A DNA stretch of 64,000 bases. It comes from Wenjunlia tyrosinilytica (lineage in GTDB: Bacteria; Actinomycetota; Actinomycetes; Streptomycetales; Streptomycetaceae). The stretch lies in assembly GCF_014646055.1 (NCBI RefSeq), contig NZ_BMMS01000018.1, positions 62,001 to 126,000 on the forward strand. Direction: 5' to 3'. Below the pieces are notes generated by a model. That model was given only the letters and a program-made list of their open reading frames with translations. It was not told where the DNA came from and ran no database searches. Position numbers and translations under genes: made by a program. Positions 43,294-51,865 of this stretch are shown in pieces; positions within the stretch are counted from its first letter, which is position 1, and every line of letters begins with the position of its first letter.

Positions 43294-44772
43294 TCAGCCG
43301 ATCGGCCAGGAGTGCACCGGCTCATTGGTGTGCATGTGCTCCAGATACCGCAGGGTCATCCTGCGCAGGGCCTCGTGCCGGTCCACGCCCTCGCCGCGCT
43401 CGATCGCCTCGGTGGTCTCCATCTGCCACGCCGCGCCGTTGCGGCCGGTCAGGCAGCGCTGCTCGATGATGCCGAGCAGCGGGTCGCGCCACGCCGCGTC
43501 GATGCCGGAGCGCTCCAGGCCCTCGTGGGCCAGCGGCAGCAGTCGGCGCAGGACCAGTTCGGCCGCCGGGACCACACCGACGCCCGGCCAGTACAGACGC
43601 GACTCGATGCCGTGGCGGGCGCCCGCGTGCAGATTGTCCTCGGCCGCCGAGAACGACATCCGCGTCCACATCGGCCGCTCGTCCTCGGCCAGGGCGCGGG
43701 TGAGCCCGTAGTAGAAGGCGCCATTGGCGGCGACGTCGGCCACGGAGGGACCGGCGGGCAGCACACGGTTCTCCACCCGAAGGTGCGGCTTGCCGTCGAC
43801 GACCGCGTACACCGGGCGGTTCCAGCGGTAGACCGTTCCGTTGTGCAGGGTCAGCTCCGAAAGTTCGGGGATGTCACCGTTCTCCAGCGTCCGCCGAGGG
43901 TCCTCGTCGTCGCAGATGGGCAGCAGCGCCGGGAAGTAGCGCGCGTTCTCCTCGAACAGGTCGAAGACCGAGGTGATCCAGCGCTCGCCGAACCACACCC
44001 GGGGCCGCACACCCTGGAGCTTCAGCTCCTCGGCACGGGTGTCGGTGGCCTGCTCGAACAGCGGGATCCGCGTCTCGTGCCAGAGCCGTTTGCCGAACAG
44101 GTACGGCGAGTTGGCGGCCAGGGCGACCTGGACGCCCGCGACGAGCTGGGCGGCGTTCCAGTAGTCGGCGAACTCGTCGGGGCTGACCTGGAGATGGAAC
44201 TGCGCACTGGTGCACGCGGCCTCCGGGGTGATGCTGTCCGCGTAGACGTGCAGGCGCTCCACCCCGTCCAGGGACAGGCGCAGGTCCTCCCCGCGGGCGG
44301 CGAAGACCTGCTCGTTGAGGAGGTGGTAGCGGGGGTTCTCCGACAGGGCGCCCGGACCGACGTCGTCCTGCGTCAGCGTCGGCAGGATGCCGATCATGAT
44401 CAGATGCGCTCCGAGCGCGCCCGCCCGCCTCTCGGCGTGGTTGAGGGCGTCGCGGATCTCCTGCTCCCAGGCGGCGGGGCCACCGGTCGACAGGCGGCGG
44501 GGCGGGATGTCGATCTCCAGATTGAACCGGCCCAGCTCGGTCGACCAGGCGGGATCGGCTATGGCCTCGAGCACCTCGTGGTTGCGCATGGCGGGTTCGG
44601 CGTCCTCGTGCACGAGGTTCAACTCGATCTCGAGGCCGACCTGCGGGCGCTCGAAGTCGAAGCGCGACTCGCGCAGCATCCTCTCCAGGACATCGAGGCA
44701 CACATGCACCTTGTCCCGGTAGCGGCGTCGGTCCTCGCGGGTGAATTCGAGCGCCGGGACATCGCGTCCCAT
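43294..44772 (-). CDS. Glutamate-cysteine ligase family 2 protein
   Basis: A 492-aa carboxylate-amine ligase of the GCS2/YbdK family. Key stretches are VGLEIELNLV (early glutamate-binding strand), SAQFHLQV and LRVENRVLPAGP. Family members join glutamate or another acid to an amine with ATP. Its true substrate in Streptomyces is not settled: gamma-glutamylcysteine is possible, and the EgtA role is usually in ergothioneine clusters, which are absent here. The ATG at 44772 has GGGAGG upstream. The 43063-43293 gap shows only GCCGCCGGTG-like repeats. Confidence 0.88.
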   Translation of the reverse strand: MGRDVPALEFTREDRRRYRDKVHVCLDVLERMLRESRFDFERPQVGLEIELNLVHEDAEPAMRNHEVLEAIADPAWSTELGRFNLEIDIPPRRLSTGGPAAWEQEIRDALNHAERRAGALGAHLIMIGILPTLTQDDVGPGALSENPRYHLLNEQVFAARGEDLRLSLDGVERLHVYADSITPEAACTSAQFHLQVSPDEFADYWNAAQLVAGVQVALAANSPYLFGKRLWHETRIPLFEQATDTRAEELKLQGVRPRVWFGERWITSVFDLFEENARYFPALLPICDDEDPRRTLENGDIPELSELTLHNGTVYRWNRPVYAVVDGKPHLRVENRVLPAGPSVADVAANGAFYYGLTRALAEDERPMWTRMSFSAAEDNLHAGARHGIESRLYWPGVGVVPAAELVLRRLLPLAHEGLERSGIDAAWRDPLLGIIEQRCLTGRNGAAWQMETTEAIERGEGVDRHEALRRMTLRYLEHMHTNEPVHSWPIG

Positions 44773-44811
44773 GTGCCCTCCCGAGACTTCTCGGCGGCAG
44801 GGCCCCTGGTC

Positions 44812-46101
44812 TCAGCGTCCCACGGCCCGCCCGCCCGGGCCAGTGATGGCCGCCCCCCGGGTGAATCCGGGGTGGGCGAATGCGGGGTGGGCGCGAATGT
44901 GGTGGGCGAGAACGCGGTGGTGGTCGTCGCCGCCCGGCCGGGAGAGCGGGTCGGCGTGCACCGTGGCGGCCATGAGCCGGGGCACCGCGTGGATCAGGGC
45001 GTGCTCGGCCGCCGCGGCGACCGCGTGGGCCTCCACCACGGTGAGGGTGTCGTCGACCAGGATCTCCGCCTCGGCCCGCATCCGGTGCCCGATCCACCGC
45101 AGCCGCACCGCTCCGAGGCCGCGCACTCCGTCCACCGCGACGAGGGCGGACTCGGCTGTGTCGACCAGTTCCGGGTCGACCGCGTCCATCAGCCGCCGCA
45201 ATACCTCCCGGGCGGCACCCCACAGCACGGCCACGATCGCGGCGGTGATCGCCAGGCCGACCACGGGGTCCGCCCACCGCCACCCGAGGGCGGCCCCACC
45301 CGCGCCCAGCAGTACGGCCAATGAGGTGAAAGCGTCGCCACGGGCGTGCATCCCGTCCGCGACCAGGGCCGCCGAGCCCATCCGCCGACCGGTGCGGATG
45401 CGGTAGCGGGCCACCCACTCGTTCCCGGCGAAGCCGGCCACCGCGGCCGCGGCCACCGCCGGCAGGTGGGTGACGTCGTGCGGGTGGAGAAGCCGGTCCG
45501 CGGCCTCGTACCCGGCGAACGCGGCCGAGGCTGCGATGGTGAGCACGATCGCGATCCCGGCCAGGTCCTCGGCGCGCCCGTATCCGTAGGTGAAGCGGCG
45601 GCCGGCGGCCCGGCGGCCCAGGAGGAACGCGACCGCGAGGGGCAGGGAGGTCAGGGCGTCGGCCGCATTGTGGACGGTGTCGCCGAGCAGCGCCACCGAC
45701 CCGGACGAGACGGCGACCAGCGCCTGGACCGCGGCGGTCACCCCGAGGACGGTGAGGGAGATCCACAGCGTGCGCAGGCCCTCGGCGGAGGATTCCAGCG
45801 CGGAGTCCACCTTGTCGCCGGGGTCGTGCGAGTGCGGCCGGAAGGGATGCAGGAGCGCGTGCAGCCGGCCGCGGTGAGCGTGGTCATGGCCGCGGTCGTG
45901 CGGGTGGCCGTGGGCGCGTCGGCGCGCGCGGCCGCCTTCGTGATCACGACCGCGGGCGTGCTCGTGCGGGTGGCCGTGCTCGTGGGCGTGGGGGTGGCCG
46001 TGGGCTTGGGGGTGGCCGTGGGCGTCGGGGTGGGCGTCGCCGTGAGGATGCTCATGACCGTGCATGCCATCACCGTGGCATGCGAAGTCCGTTGCAGCCA
46101 C
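44812..46101 (-). CDS. Cation diffusion facilitator family metal exporter with His-rich N-terminus
   Basis: A 429-aa CDF transporter that exports Zn2+ or a similar ion in exchange for protons. About 85 N-terminal residues are extremely His-rich (HGHPHAHEHGHPHEH), a likely metal buffer. Six membrane segments follow with the metal-site motifs HNAADAL and HARGDAF, then a C-terminal cytoplasmic domain. The GTG at 46101 or the ATG at 46065 could start translation; neither has a good ribosome binding site. Only 39 bp separate its end from the ligase start, so the two may share a transcript. Confidence 0.92.
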   Translation of the reverse strand: MAATDFACHGDGMHGHEHPHGDAHPDAHGHPQAHGHPHAHEHGHPHEHARGRDHEGGRARRRAHGHPHDRGHDHAHRGRLHALLHPFRPHSHDPGDKVDSALESSAEGLRTLWISLTVLGVTAAVQALVAVSSGSVALLGDTVHNAADALTSLPLAVAFLLGRRAAGRRFTYGYGRAEDLAGIAIVLTIAASAAFAGYEAADRLLHPHDVTHLPAVAAAAVAGFAGNEWVARYRIRTGRRMGSAALVADGMHARGDAFTSLAVLLGAGGAALGWRWADPVVGLAITAAIVAVLWGAAREVLRRLMDAVDPELVDTAESALVAVDGVRGLGAVRLRWIGHRMRAEAEILVDDTLTVVEAHAVAAAAEHALIHAVPRLMAATVHADPLSRPGGDDHHRVLAHHIRAHPAFAHPGFTRGAAITGPGGRAVGR

Positions 46102-46173
46102 TGCCGTTCAAACGACCGTGGGCAGCTGCGATGTCCTCGCAACTGCCCACGTCATGCCTCGGTGCCCTCGGAA

Positions 46174-47238
46174 TCAACCGAACTGCTGCTCAAGATCCTT
46201 GAGCTTGCGCTCCAGGGAGTCCAGGCGCGGGAGGGCGAGCGTGTCGTCCTCGGCCGTCAGGTCGATCGGCGTCCTGCCTTTGTCCGCGGCGGCCCGCTCC
46301 CCTTTCTCCGGGACCGGCTGGAGGGCCAGGCGGCTGCCGCGGGCGGGGAGCTCTCCGGCGGGGGCGGCCTCGGGGGCCGCTATGGCAGGCTCCGAGGTCG
46401 TCGAGGAGGGCAGCGCCGGGACCTGCCGCCCGCCGCGACCGAGGTTCCAGCTGCGGTGCTGCCGGTTGAGCGCACGGATCTTGGCCCGCTCGAGCCGGTC
46501 CGAGTCGCGCTGCCGCAGGCGCTCCTGCTCCTTCTGGCGGCGGTCCTCGCGGACCTCCTCCACGGCCTCGTCGAGGCTGCGGACGTTCTCCAGGAGCATC
46601 AGCGACCAGGCGCCGTACGTCTCACGCGGGGCACGCAGCCACCGCACGATGCGGATCTGCGGCAGCGGACGCGGCACGAGGCCCTGCTCGCGCAGTGCCG
46701 CCCGCCTCGTCTGCTTCAGCGCGCGGTCGAACAGGACCGCCGCCGACAGCGACATCCCGGCGAAGAACTCCGGGGCACCGGCGTGGCCCAGGCCGCGCGG
46801 GGCGTGCACCCAGTTGAACCAGGCCGACGCCGCCGCGAACGCCCACACCAGCAGGCGCGAACCCAGGGCCGCGTCACCGTGGCTCGCCTCCCGGACGGCG
46901 AGGACGGAGCAGAACATCGCCGCGCCGTCCAGGCCGAAGGGCACCAGGTACTCCCAGCCCCCGGAGAGGTTGAGGTTCTGCTGGCCGAAGCCGACGAGTC
47001 CGTGGAACGACAGAGCGGCGGCCACCGCGGCGCAGCAGAAGAGGAGCAGGTAGGAGAAGCTGCCGTAGATCAGTTCCTTGCGCCTGCGGCGCTCCTCGCT
47101 GCGCTCCCAGCTGTCCGTCTGGGCGTTGTCCTCGGCATTGCCGCCCCGGGTGCGCAGGTAGGCCGTCGCCACCGCGGCGACCGCCAGCAGCGCCAGGCCC
47201 GTCAGGGCCCAGGCAAGCGGTATGTCCGAGAGTCTCAT
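46174..47238 (-). CDS. DUF2637 domain-containing membrane protein
   Basis: A 354-aa actinobacterial protein. Four membrane segments occupy about residues 7-165, with the family block GLVGFGQQNLNLSG, LVPFGLDGAAMFCSVLAVREASHG and AWFNWVHAPRG. A cytoplasmic charged coiled-coil region (VREDRRQKEQERLRQRDSDR) and a disordered tail follow. Some relatives are called SpdB-like transfer proteins of Streptomyces plasmids, but no transfer genes are nearby, so function is unknown. The frame is open upstream; the ATG at 47238 fits the domain start. Confidence 0.88.
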   Translation of the reverse strand: MRLSDIPLAWALTGLALLAVAAVATAYLRTRGGNAEDNAQTDSWERSEERRRRKELIYGSFSYLLLFCCAAVAAALSFHGLVGFGQQNLNLSGGWEYLVPFGLDGAAMFCSVLAVREASHGDAALGSRLLVWAFAAASAWFNWVHAPRGLGHAGAPEFFAGMSLSAAVLFDRALKQTRRAALREQGLVPRPLPQIRIVRWLRAPRETYGAWSLMLLENVRSLDEAVEEVREDRRQKEQERLRQRDSDRLERAKIRALNRQHRSWNLGRGGRQVPALPSSTTSEPAIAAPEAAPAGELPARGSRLALQPVPEKGERAAADKGRTPIDLTAEDDTLALPRLDSLERKLKDLEQQFG

Positions 47239-47499
47239 GTGATCCCATGCCTCGCTTGTGTCGGGCGACTGACGCCCCATCTTGGCGGATGGAGGGCAGC
47301 GTACAAGGCGGTTTGGGGCAACTGTGCAACGCTCTGATGACAACTGGAGCCAAAAGGGCACACTTTGACCTTGATCGATCGAGCGATCAGGGCAACTCCC
47401 ATATAAAAGCGGCCATTGGGGTGCCGTCAGGCCGTGCCGCATGAGACGGCCGGACGGGCCCGCGGCTGCTCGAAACGGTGCGCGGCGACGGCCATCGCC

Positions 47500-48228
47500 T
47501 TACGTCGGAGCGAGCTGGTTCGACAGCCACACCGGGATACCGCCCAGGAGTTGCACCAGCCGTGCCGCCTCCGCCCGCAGCCTGGCCGCCTCGACCTCGG
47601 ACTCCACGTCCGCGAGCGCCGTCAGCGCGGGTGCGACGCCGACGAGGTAGCCGAGCTGTTCGCGCAGCCGCAGGGACTCGGTGAACCCGTGCCTGGCCTC
47701 GGCGAGATCGCCGTCCTGGAACGCGAGTCCGGCCAGATGCCGCCAGGTGAACGAGCAGAGCAGGTCGTCGCCGGCTTCGGTGGCGCCCGCGTGGGCGCGG
47801 CGGTAGGCGACACGTGCGGCGGGGGCGTTGTGGGACAGGTGCTCGGAGATCAGGCCGCGGCGGAAGTCGAGCAGCGGGCGGTTGGGCGAGTCGAGGGCGA
47901 GGAGGGCGGCGCCGCGGCCGAGGGCGGCCCGTGCCTCGTCCGCCCGGTCCCGGGCGCCGAGGACGGTCGACGCGTAGGCGAGGTGGCCCCGCTCGCAGGC
48001 GGCGGCTCCGCGTTGTTCATCCGTTCGGGCGAGCGCCTCGGCGGCCCGCAGGGCGTCCTCGGCCTCGGACCACCCGGACGAGGTGAACATGCACTGCTCG
48101 ATCAGCACCGCGGTGCGCTCCAGGGCCGACCCCGGGTCGTTCGCGTCCACCTCCAGGAGCCGGGCCGCCTCTCCCCAGCACCCCCGCGATCTCAGCCGCC
48201 ACACATCCGACACGGCGGTGTCCGCCAC
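47500..48228 (-). CDS. Helical TPR-like protein of unknown function
   Basis: A 242-aa all-helical protein rich in Ala/Arg/Leu. Regularly spaced helix pairs such as EAEDALRAAEALARTDEQRG and AVAYRRAH-like segments suggest tetratricopeptide-like repeats. The GTG at 48228 has GGGGAGGAC upstream. It is not recognised as a named family. The 48229-48425 gap to the PucR gene and the 47239-47499 gap hold no gene. Confidence 0.75.
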   Translation of the reverse strand: MADTAVSDVWRLRSRGCWGEAARLLEVDANDPGSALERTAVLIEQCMFTSSGWSEAEDALRAAEALARTDEQRGAAACERGHLAYASTVLGARDRADEARAALGRGAALLALDSPNRPLLDFRRGLISEHLSHNAPAARVAYRRAHAGATEAGDDLLCSFTWRHLAGLAFQDGDLAEARHGFTESLRLREQLGYLVGVAPALTALADVESEVEAARLRAEAARLVQLLGGIPVWLSNQLAPT

Positions 48229-48425
48229 AGTCAGTCCTCCCCGGGTACGAGCAATGCCGGCAGTTGTCCGCAGTGGGCGCAGTCCAGCACGAGGCGGGGG
48301 CCCACGCCAAGAGGCAGTGATCGATTGGATGATCCAATTTTCGTGGTCTCGTCCACGCCCGACGGCCGCGGGAGCGCCCGGTCGGCGCCGGTCGGCCCCG
48401 TGCGGAGCGAGCCGGTCGGCGCCGG

Positions 48426-50066
48426 TCAGCTCATGCGCAGCGCGAGGAAGAAGTCCAGCTTGTCCTCCAGCCGCGACAGGTCCCTGCCGGTGAGCTGCTC
48501 GATACGGCCGATGCGGTAGCGCAGCGTGTTGACATGCAGATGGAGCCGGGTGGCGCACCTGGTCCAGGAGCCGTCGCACTCCAGGAATGCCTCCAGCGTG
48601 GGGACCAGCTCGGCGCGGTGCCGCTGGTCGTACCCGCGCAGCGGCTCCAGCAGCCGGGCGGTGAAGGCCCGCCGGACGTCGTCCGGGACGAACGGCAGCA
48701 ACAGGACGTGGGAGGCCAGCTCCTCGTGCCCGGCGACGCAGACCTGCCCCGGGCGGGCGGCGGCCACCCGCCGGGCGTGCCGGGCCTCCTCCAGGGCGCC
48801 GCGCAGCCCCTCGGCGGAATGGACGGTGGCGCTGACGCCCACGGTCAGCCGTCCGTCGGCGGCCAGGCCCATCGCCAGCGGCCCGCCGATGGCGGCCAGC
48901 AGGTCGGCGGCGAGCAGTTCCCCCTTCTGCTCCTCACCGGACGGCATGGGCACCAGGGCCACCGCCTCGATTCCGTCGTGCGCCACGGCGATGCGCTCGG
49001 ACGGGTCGCCCCCGGCCGCGAAGGGGTCCGCCAGCACCTCCTCCAGAAGCGCCTGGGCGACGGAGCCCGAGGGAAGGGCCTGCTCGCCGCTCCACTCCAC
49101 GGTCGCGACCACGACCTGCCAGTGCGGGCCCGTGCCGACACCCGGCAGGAGGACCGGCCCGGCGACCCGCAGGCGTGCGGCCACCTCGGCGGGCGAGGCA
49201 CCGGCCTGGACGAGGTCGAGCACCTCCTGGGCGAGGCGGCGCCGCACCATACGGGCGGCGTCGCGCCGGTCCCGTTCCACCGCGATCAGCTGGGCGACAC
49301 CGCGCACCAGGTCGAGACGCTCGGCGGGCCAGTCGGCCGAGTCCGCCTCCACGGCCAGCAGCCAGTCGGACAGCGCCGAGCCGCGGACCTCGGCATCGGC
49401 GCCGCGCCGGACCGGGAAGAGCGAGTACCGGCGGCCTCGCACGGCCGTGCGGTGCGGCCCCGGGCGGCTGCCGCGCTGGGCGGCCAGGTGCTCGCCCGCC
49501 AGGGCGGCGCCCGTCTCGTGGGAAAGCCCGGGGGCCACCCCGGCGATCTGCCGCCCGATGGGGGACAGGACGAAGGCCCGCAGGTCGAGGTCGGAGTCGA
49601 GCAGGCCCAGGACGGCGTCCGGGCCGCCGCCCTCGGGCCCGGAGGACATCAGCCTGCGGTGCCGCTCGACGACGGCGGCCAGGTCCCCGGCCCGCTCGGT
49701 GGAGACCTGCCGCACCACGTGCTCCGTGATGGCGGCGAAGGCGACGTTCTCGTCCACCGCGAACAGCGGCAGATGGTGCTTGGCGCAGGCACGCACCAGG
49801 TCGTCGGGGATGGCGCCCTGCTCCGCCTCGCCCGCGGCGAGGCCCGCCACACCGGCCGAGGCCAGGATGCGCACGAAGCGTTCGGAGTCCTCGGGCGAGT
49901 GCCGCCAGGCCAGCCCGGTCAGCACCAGCTCCCCGCCCTTGAGGTAGCGGCTGGGGTCGCGCAGGTCGGTGGTCATCACGCCGCGGACCGTGCGGTCGAG
50001 TTCGTCCCCGCCCCCCAGCAGCCGCAGGCCCAGTTCGTCCGTTTCCAGCAGTGCCTGCAGACGCAT
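48426..50066 (-). CDS. PucR-family transcriptional regulator of purine catabolism
   Basis: A 546-aa regulator. The N-terminal PucR sensor domain (TTDLRDPSRYLKGGELVLTG) is followed by a GGDEF-like middle and a C-terminal PucR HTH (LHLHVNTLRYRIGRIEQLTG). It lies divergent from the xanthine dehydrogenase genes, which it most likely controls in response to purines or nitrogen state. The frame is open upstream; the ATG at 50066 matches the usual domain start MRLQALL, with AGGAAG upstream. Confidence 0.93.
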   Translation of the reverse strand: MRLQALLETDELGLRLLGGGDELDRTVRGVMTTDLRDPSRYLKGGELVLTGLAWRHSPEDSERFVRILASAGVAGLAAGEAEQGAIPDDLVRACAKHHLPLFAVDENVAFAAITEHVVRQVSTERAGDLAAVVERHRRLMSSGPEGGGPDAVLGLLDSDLDLRAFVLSPIGRQIAGVAPGLSHETGAALAGEHLAAQRGSRPGPHRTAVRGRRYSLFPVRRGADAEVRGSALSDWLLAVEADSADWPAERLDLVRGVAQLIAVERDRRDAARMVRRRLAQEVLDLVQAGASPAEVAARLRVAGPVLLPGVGTGPHWQVVVATVEWSGEQALPSGSVAQALLEEVLADPFAAGGDPSERIAVAHDGIEAVALVPMPSGEEQKGELLAADLLAAIGGPLAMGLAADGRLTVGVSATVHSAEGLRGALEEARHARRVAAARPGQVCVAGHEELASHVLLLPFVPDDVRRAFTARLLEPLRGYDQRHRAELVPTLEAFLECDGSWTRCATRLHLHVNTLRYRIGRIEQLTGRDLSRLEDKLDFFLALRMS

Positions 50067-50179
50067 GTTCGCCACTTCCTCGTGTCCGGGGCGCCCACCC
50101 GGCCCGGGCGGCCGGTGCACCTGTCGACCCGTTGTGCATCCAGGGTCGCGCCCGGCCCGTTCCATCGGTGTTGCGGCAC

Positions 50180-50205
50180 GGGTCTCGTGAGGTTTCACGA
50201 GACCC
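50180..50205. promoter_or_regulatory. Palindromic operator candidate between pucR and xanthine dehydrogenase genes
   Basis: GGGTCTCGTGA and TCACGAGACCC form an 11-bp perfect inverted repeat around a GGTT spacer. It lies in the 290-bp divergent gap and is the most conspicuous symmetric element there. It may bind PucR, or act as a hairpin in the transcript. No other gene is seen in the gap. Confidence 0.55.
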
Positions 50206-50356
50206 CTCTTCGGAGGAATCTACAAGACCGCGGCCCCACCCACAGAAGTCCTTCATGCGTTCGGTGACTGCACCCGGATGGCCCGCTGTCGGTGTACTGG
50301 CGCCATACCTCGTGAACAGCACATGCACCGTTCCCGGAAACGAAGAGAGCGCCCAC

Positions 50357-51250
50357 ATGGAGTTCCTGCGCCCCGCCGACTGGGAGGAGGCCCTGGCCGC
50401 CAAGGCGGAGCATCCCTCGGCCGTGCCCATCGCGGGCGGCACGGATGTGATGGTCGAGCTGAACTTCGACCACCGCCGCCCCGACGTGCTCGTGGACCTC
50501 AACCGGATCGCCGAGCTCGAGGAGTGGGAGGTCGGTGAGGACGTCGTCCGCCTCGGCGCCTCCGTCTCCTACACCCGCGTCATCGAGGAGCTCTCCGCCG
50601 AGCTGCCGGGCCTTGCGCTGGCCGCGCGCACCGTGGGCTCTCCGCAGATCCGCAACCGCGGCAGCGTCGGTGGCAACCTCGGCGCGGCCTCGCCCGCGGG
50701 TGACTCGCACCCCCCGCTGCTGGCCGCGGGCGCGGAGGTCGAGGCCGAGTCGGTCCGGGGCACCCGCCTGATCCCGGTCGAGGAGTTCTACACCGGCGTC
50801 AAGCGCAACGCGCTCGCGCCCGACGAGCTGATCAGGGCGGTGCGCATCAGGAAGGCCGACGGCCCCCAGCAGTTCTCCAAGGTCGGCACCCGCAACGCCA
50901 TGGTGATCGCGGTGTGCGCCTTCGCCGTCGCGCTGCACCCCGGGACCCGCACGGTGCGCACCGGCATCGGCTCCGCCGCCCCCACGCCCGTGCGCGCCCG
51001 CGAGGCCGAGCGGTTCCTCGACGCGGCGCTCGAGGAGGGCGGCCACTGGGACAACGGCAAGATCATCCCACCGTCCGTGGCCCGCCGGTTCGGCGAGCTG
51101 GTCGCGGGCGCCGCCAACCCCATCGACGACGTGCGGGGCAGCGCCAGATACCGCAGGCACGCCCTCACGGTGATGGCCCGCCGCACGCTCGGCTGGACCT
51201 GGGAAGAGCTGCGCGGCCGCGGCGACGAGAGGAGTGAGCGATGCGCGTGA
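50357..51250 (+). CDS. Xanthine dehydrogenase FAD-binding subunit
   Basis: A 297-aa CoxM/XdhB-type flavoprotein subunit. The FAD-binding motif AGGTDVMVELN lies near residue 26, and the second motif TVGSPQIRNRGSVGGNLGAASPAGD near residues 91-115. It passes electrons from the 2Fe-2S subunit to NAD+ or another acceptor. The ATG at 50357 is chosen at the family's usual start. It overlaps the next gene by 10 nt. Confidence 0.95.
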   Translation: MEFLRPADWEEALAAKAEHPSAVPIAGGTDVMVELNFDHRRPDVLVDLNRIAELEEWEVGEDVVRLGASVSYTRVIEELSAELPGLALAARTVGSPQIRNRGSVGGNLGAASPAGDSHPPLLAAGAEVEAESVRGTRLIPVEEFYTGVKRNALAPDELIRAVRIRKADGPQQFSKVGTRNAMVIAVCAFAVALHPGTRTVRTGIGSAAPTPVRAREAERFLDAALEEGGHWDNGKIIPPSVARRFGELVAGAANPIDDVRGSARYRRHALTVMARRTLGWTWEELRGRGDERSERCA

Positions 51251-51864
51251 CCTTCACCGTCAACGGCCGCCGCCAGGAGGCCGACGACGTCTGGGAGGGC
51301 GAGAGCCTGCTCTACCTCCTGCGTGAGCGGCTGGGCCTGCCCGGCTCGAAGAACGCCTGCGAGCAGGGCGAGTGCGGCTCCTGCACCGTCCGCCTCGACG
51401 GCGCCCCCGTCTGCGCCTGCCTCGTCGCCGCCGGACAGGTCGAGGGCCGCGAGGTCGTCACCGTCGAGGGCCTGGCGGACCACTCCAGGGAGCGCTCCGA
51501 GGGCGGACGCACCACCGGTGCCCGCGGAACGAGCCTCGACGAGGCCAGGACGTGGCAGGCGGGCCCCACCGGCGTCGGGCCCGGCTCGCACGCCGCCGAC
51601 TCCCTGACCGGCGGGGGCACCGAGCTGTCCCCGATCCAGCAGGCGTTCATCGACGCCGGAGCGGTGCAGTGCGGCTTCTGCACTCCGGGCCTGCTCGTCA
51701 CCGCCGACGAACTGCTCGAACGCAATGCGTCCCCCTCCGACGCCGACATCCGCGAGGCGCTGTCGGGGAACCTGTGCCGCTGCACGGGCTACGAGACGAT
51801 CCTCGACGCGGTACGCCTGGCGGCCGCCCGCGGCGGGACCGCGAAGGCCGGAGAGGGTGCCTGA
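51241..51864 (+). CDS. Xanthine dehydrogenase 2Fe-2S subunit
   Basis: A 207-aa CoxS-type subunit. The N-terminal plant-ferredoxin cluster is CEQGECGSCTV...C. The C-terminal helical cluster is CGFCTPG...CRCTGY. The family is usually about 160 aa; here about 45 extra Gly/Ser/Thr/Arg-rich residues (about 80-127) lengthen the linker between the two Fe-S domains. The ATG at 51241 lies within the end of the FAD subunit gene. Confidence 0.95.
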   Translation: MRVTFTVNGRRQEADDVWEGESLLYLLRERLGLPGSKNACEQGECGSCTVRLDGAPVCACLVAAGQVEGREVVTVEGLADHSRERSEGGRTTGARGTSLDEARTWQAGPTGVGPGSHAADSLTGGGTELSPIQQAFIDAGAVQCGFCTPGLLVTADELLERNASPSDADIREALSGNLCRCTGYETILDAVRLAAARGGTAKAGEGA

Positions 51865-51865
51865 G

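Noticed and set aside
44812-46101. Longer plus-strand frame over the CDF gene
   Set aside because: The His-rich stretch and six membrane helices appear only on the minus strand.
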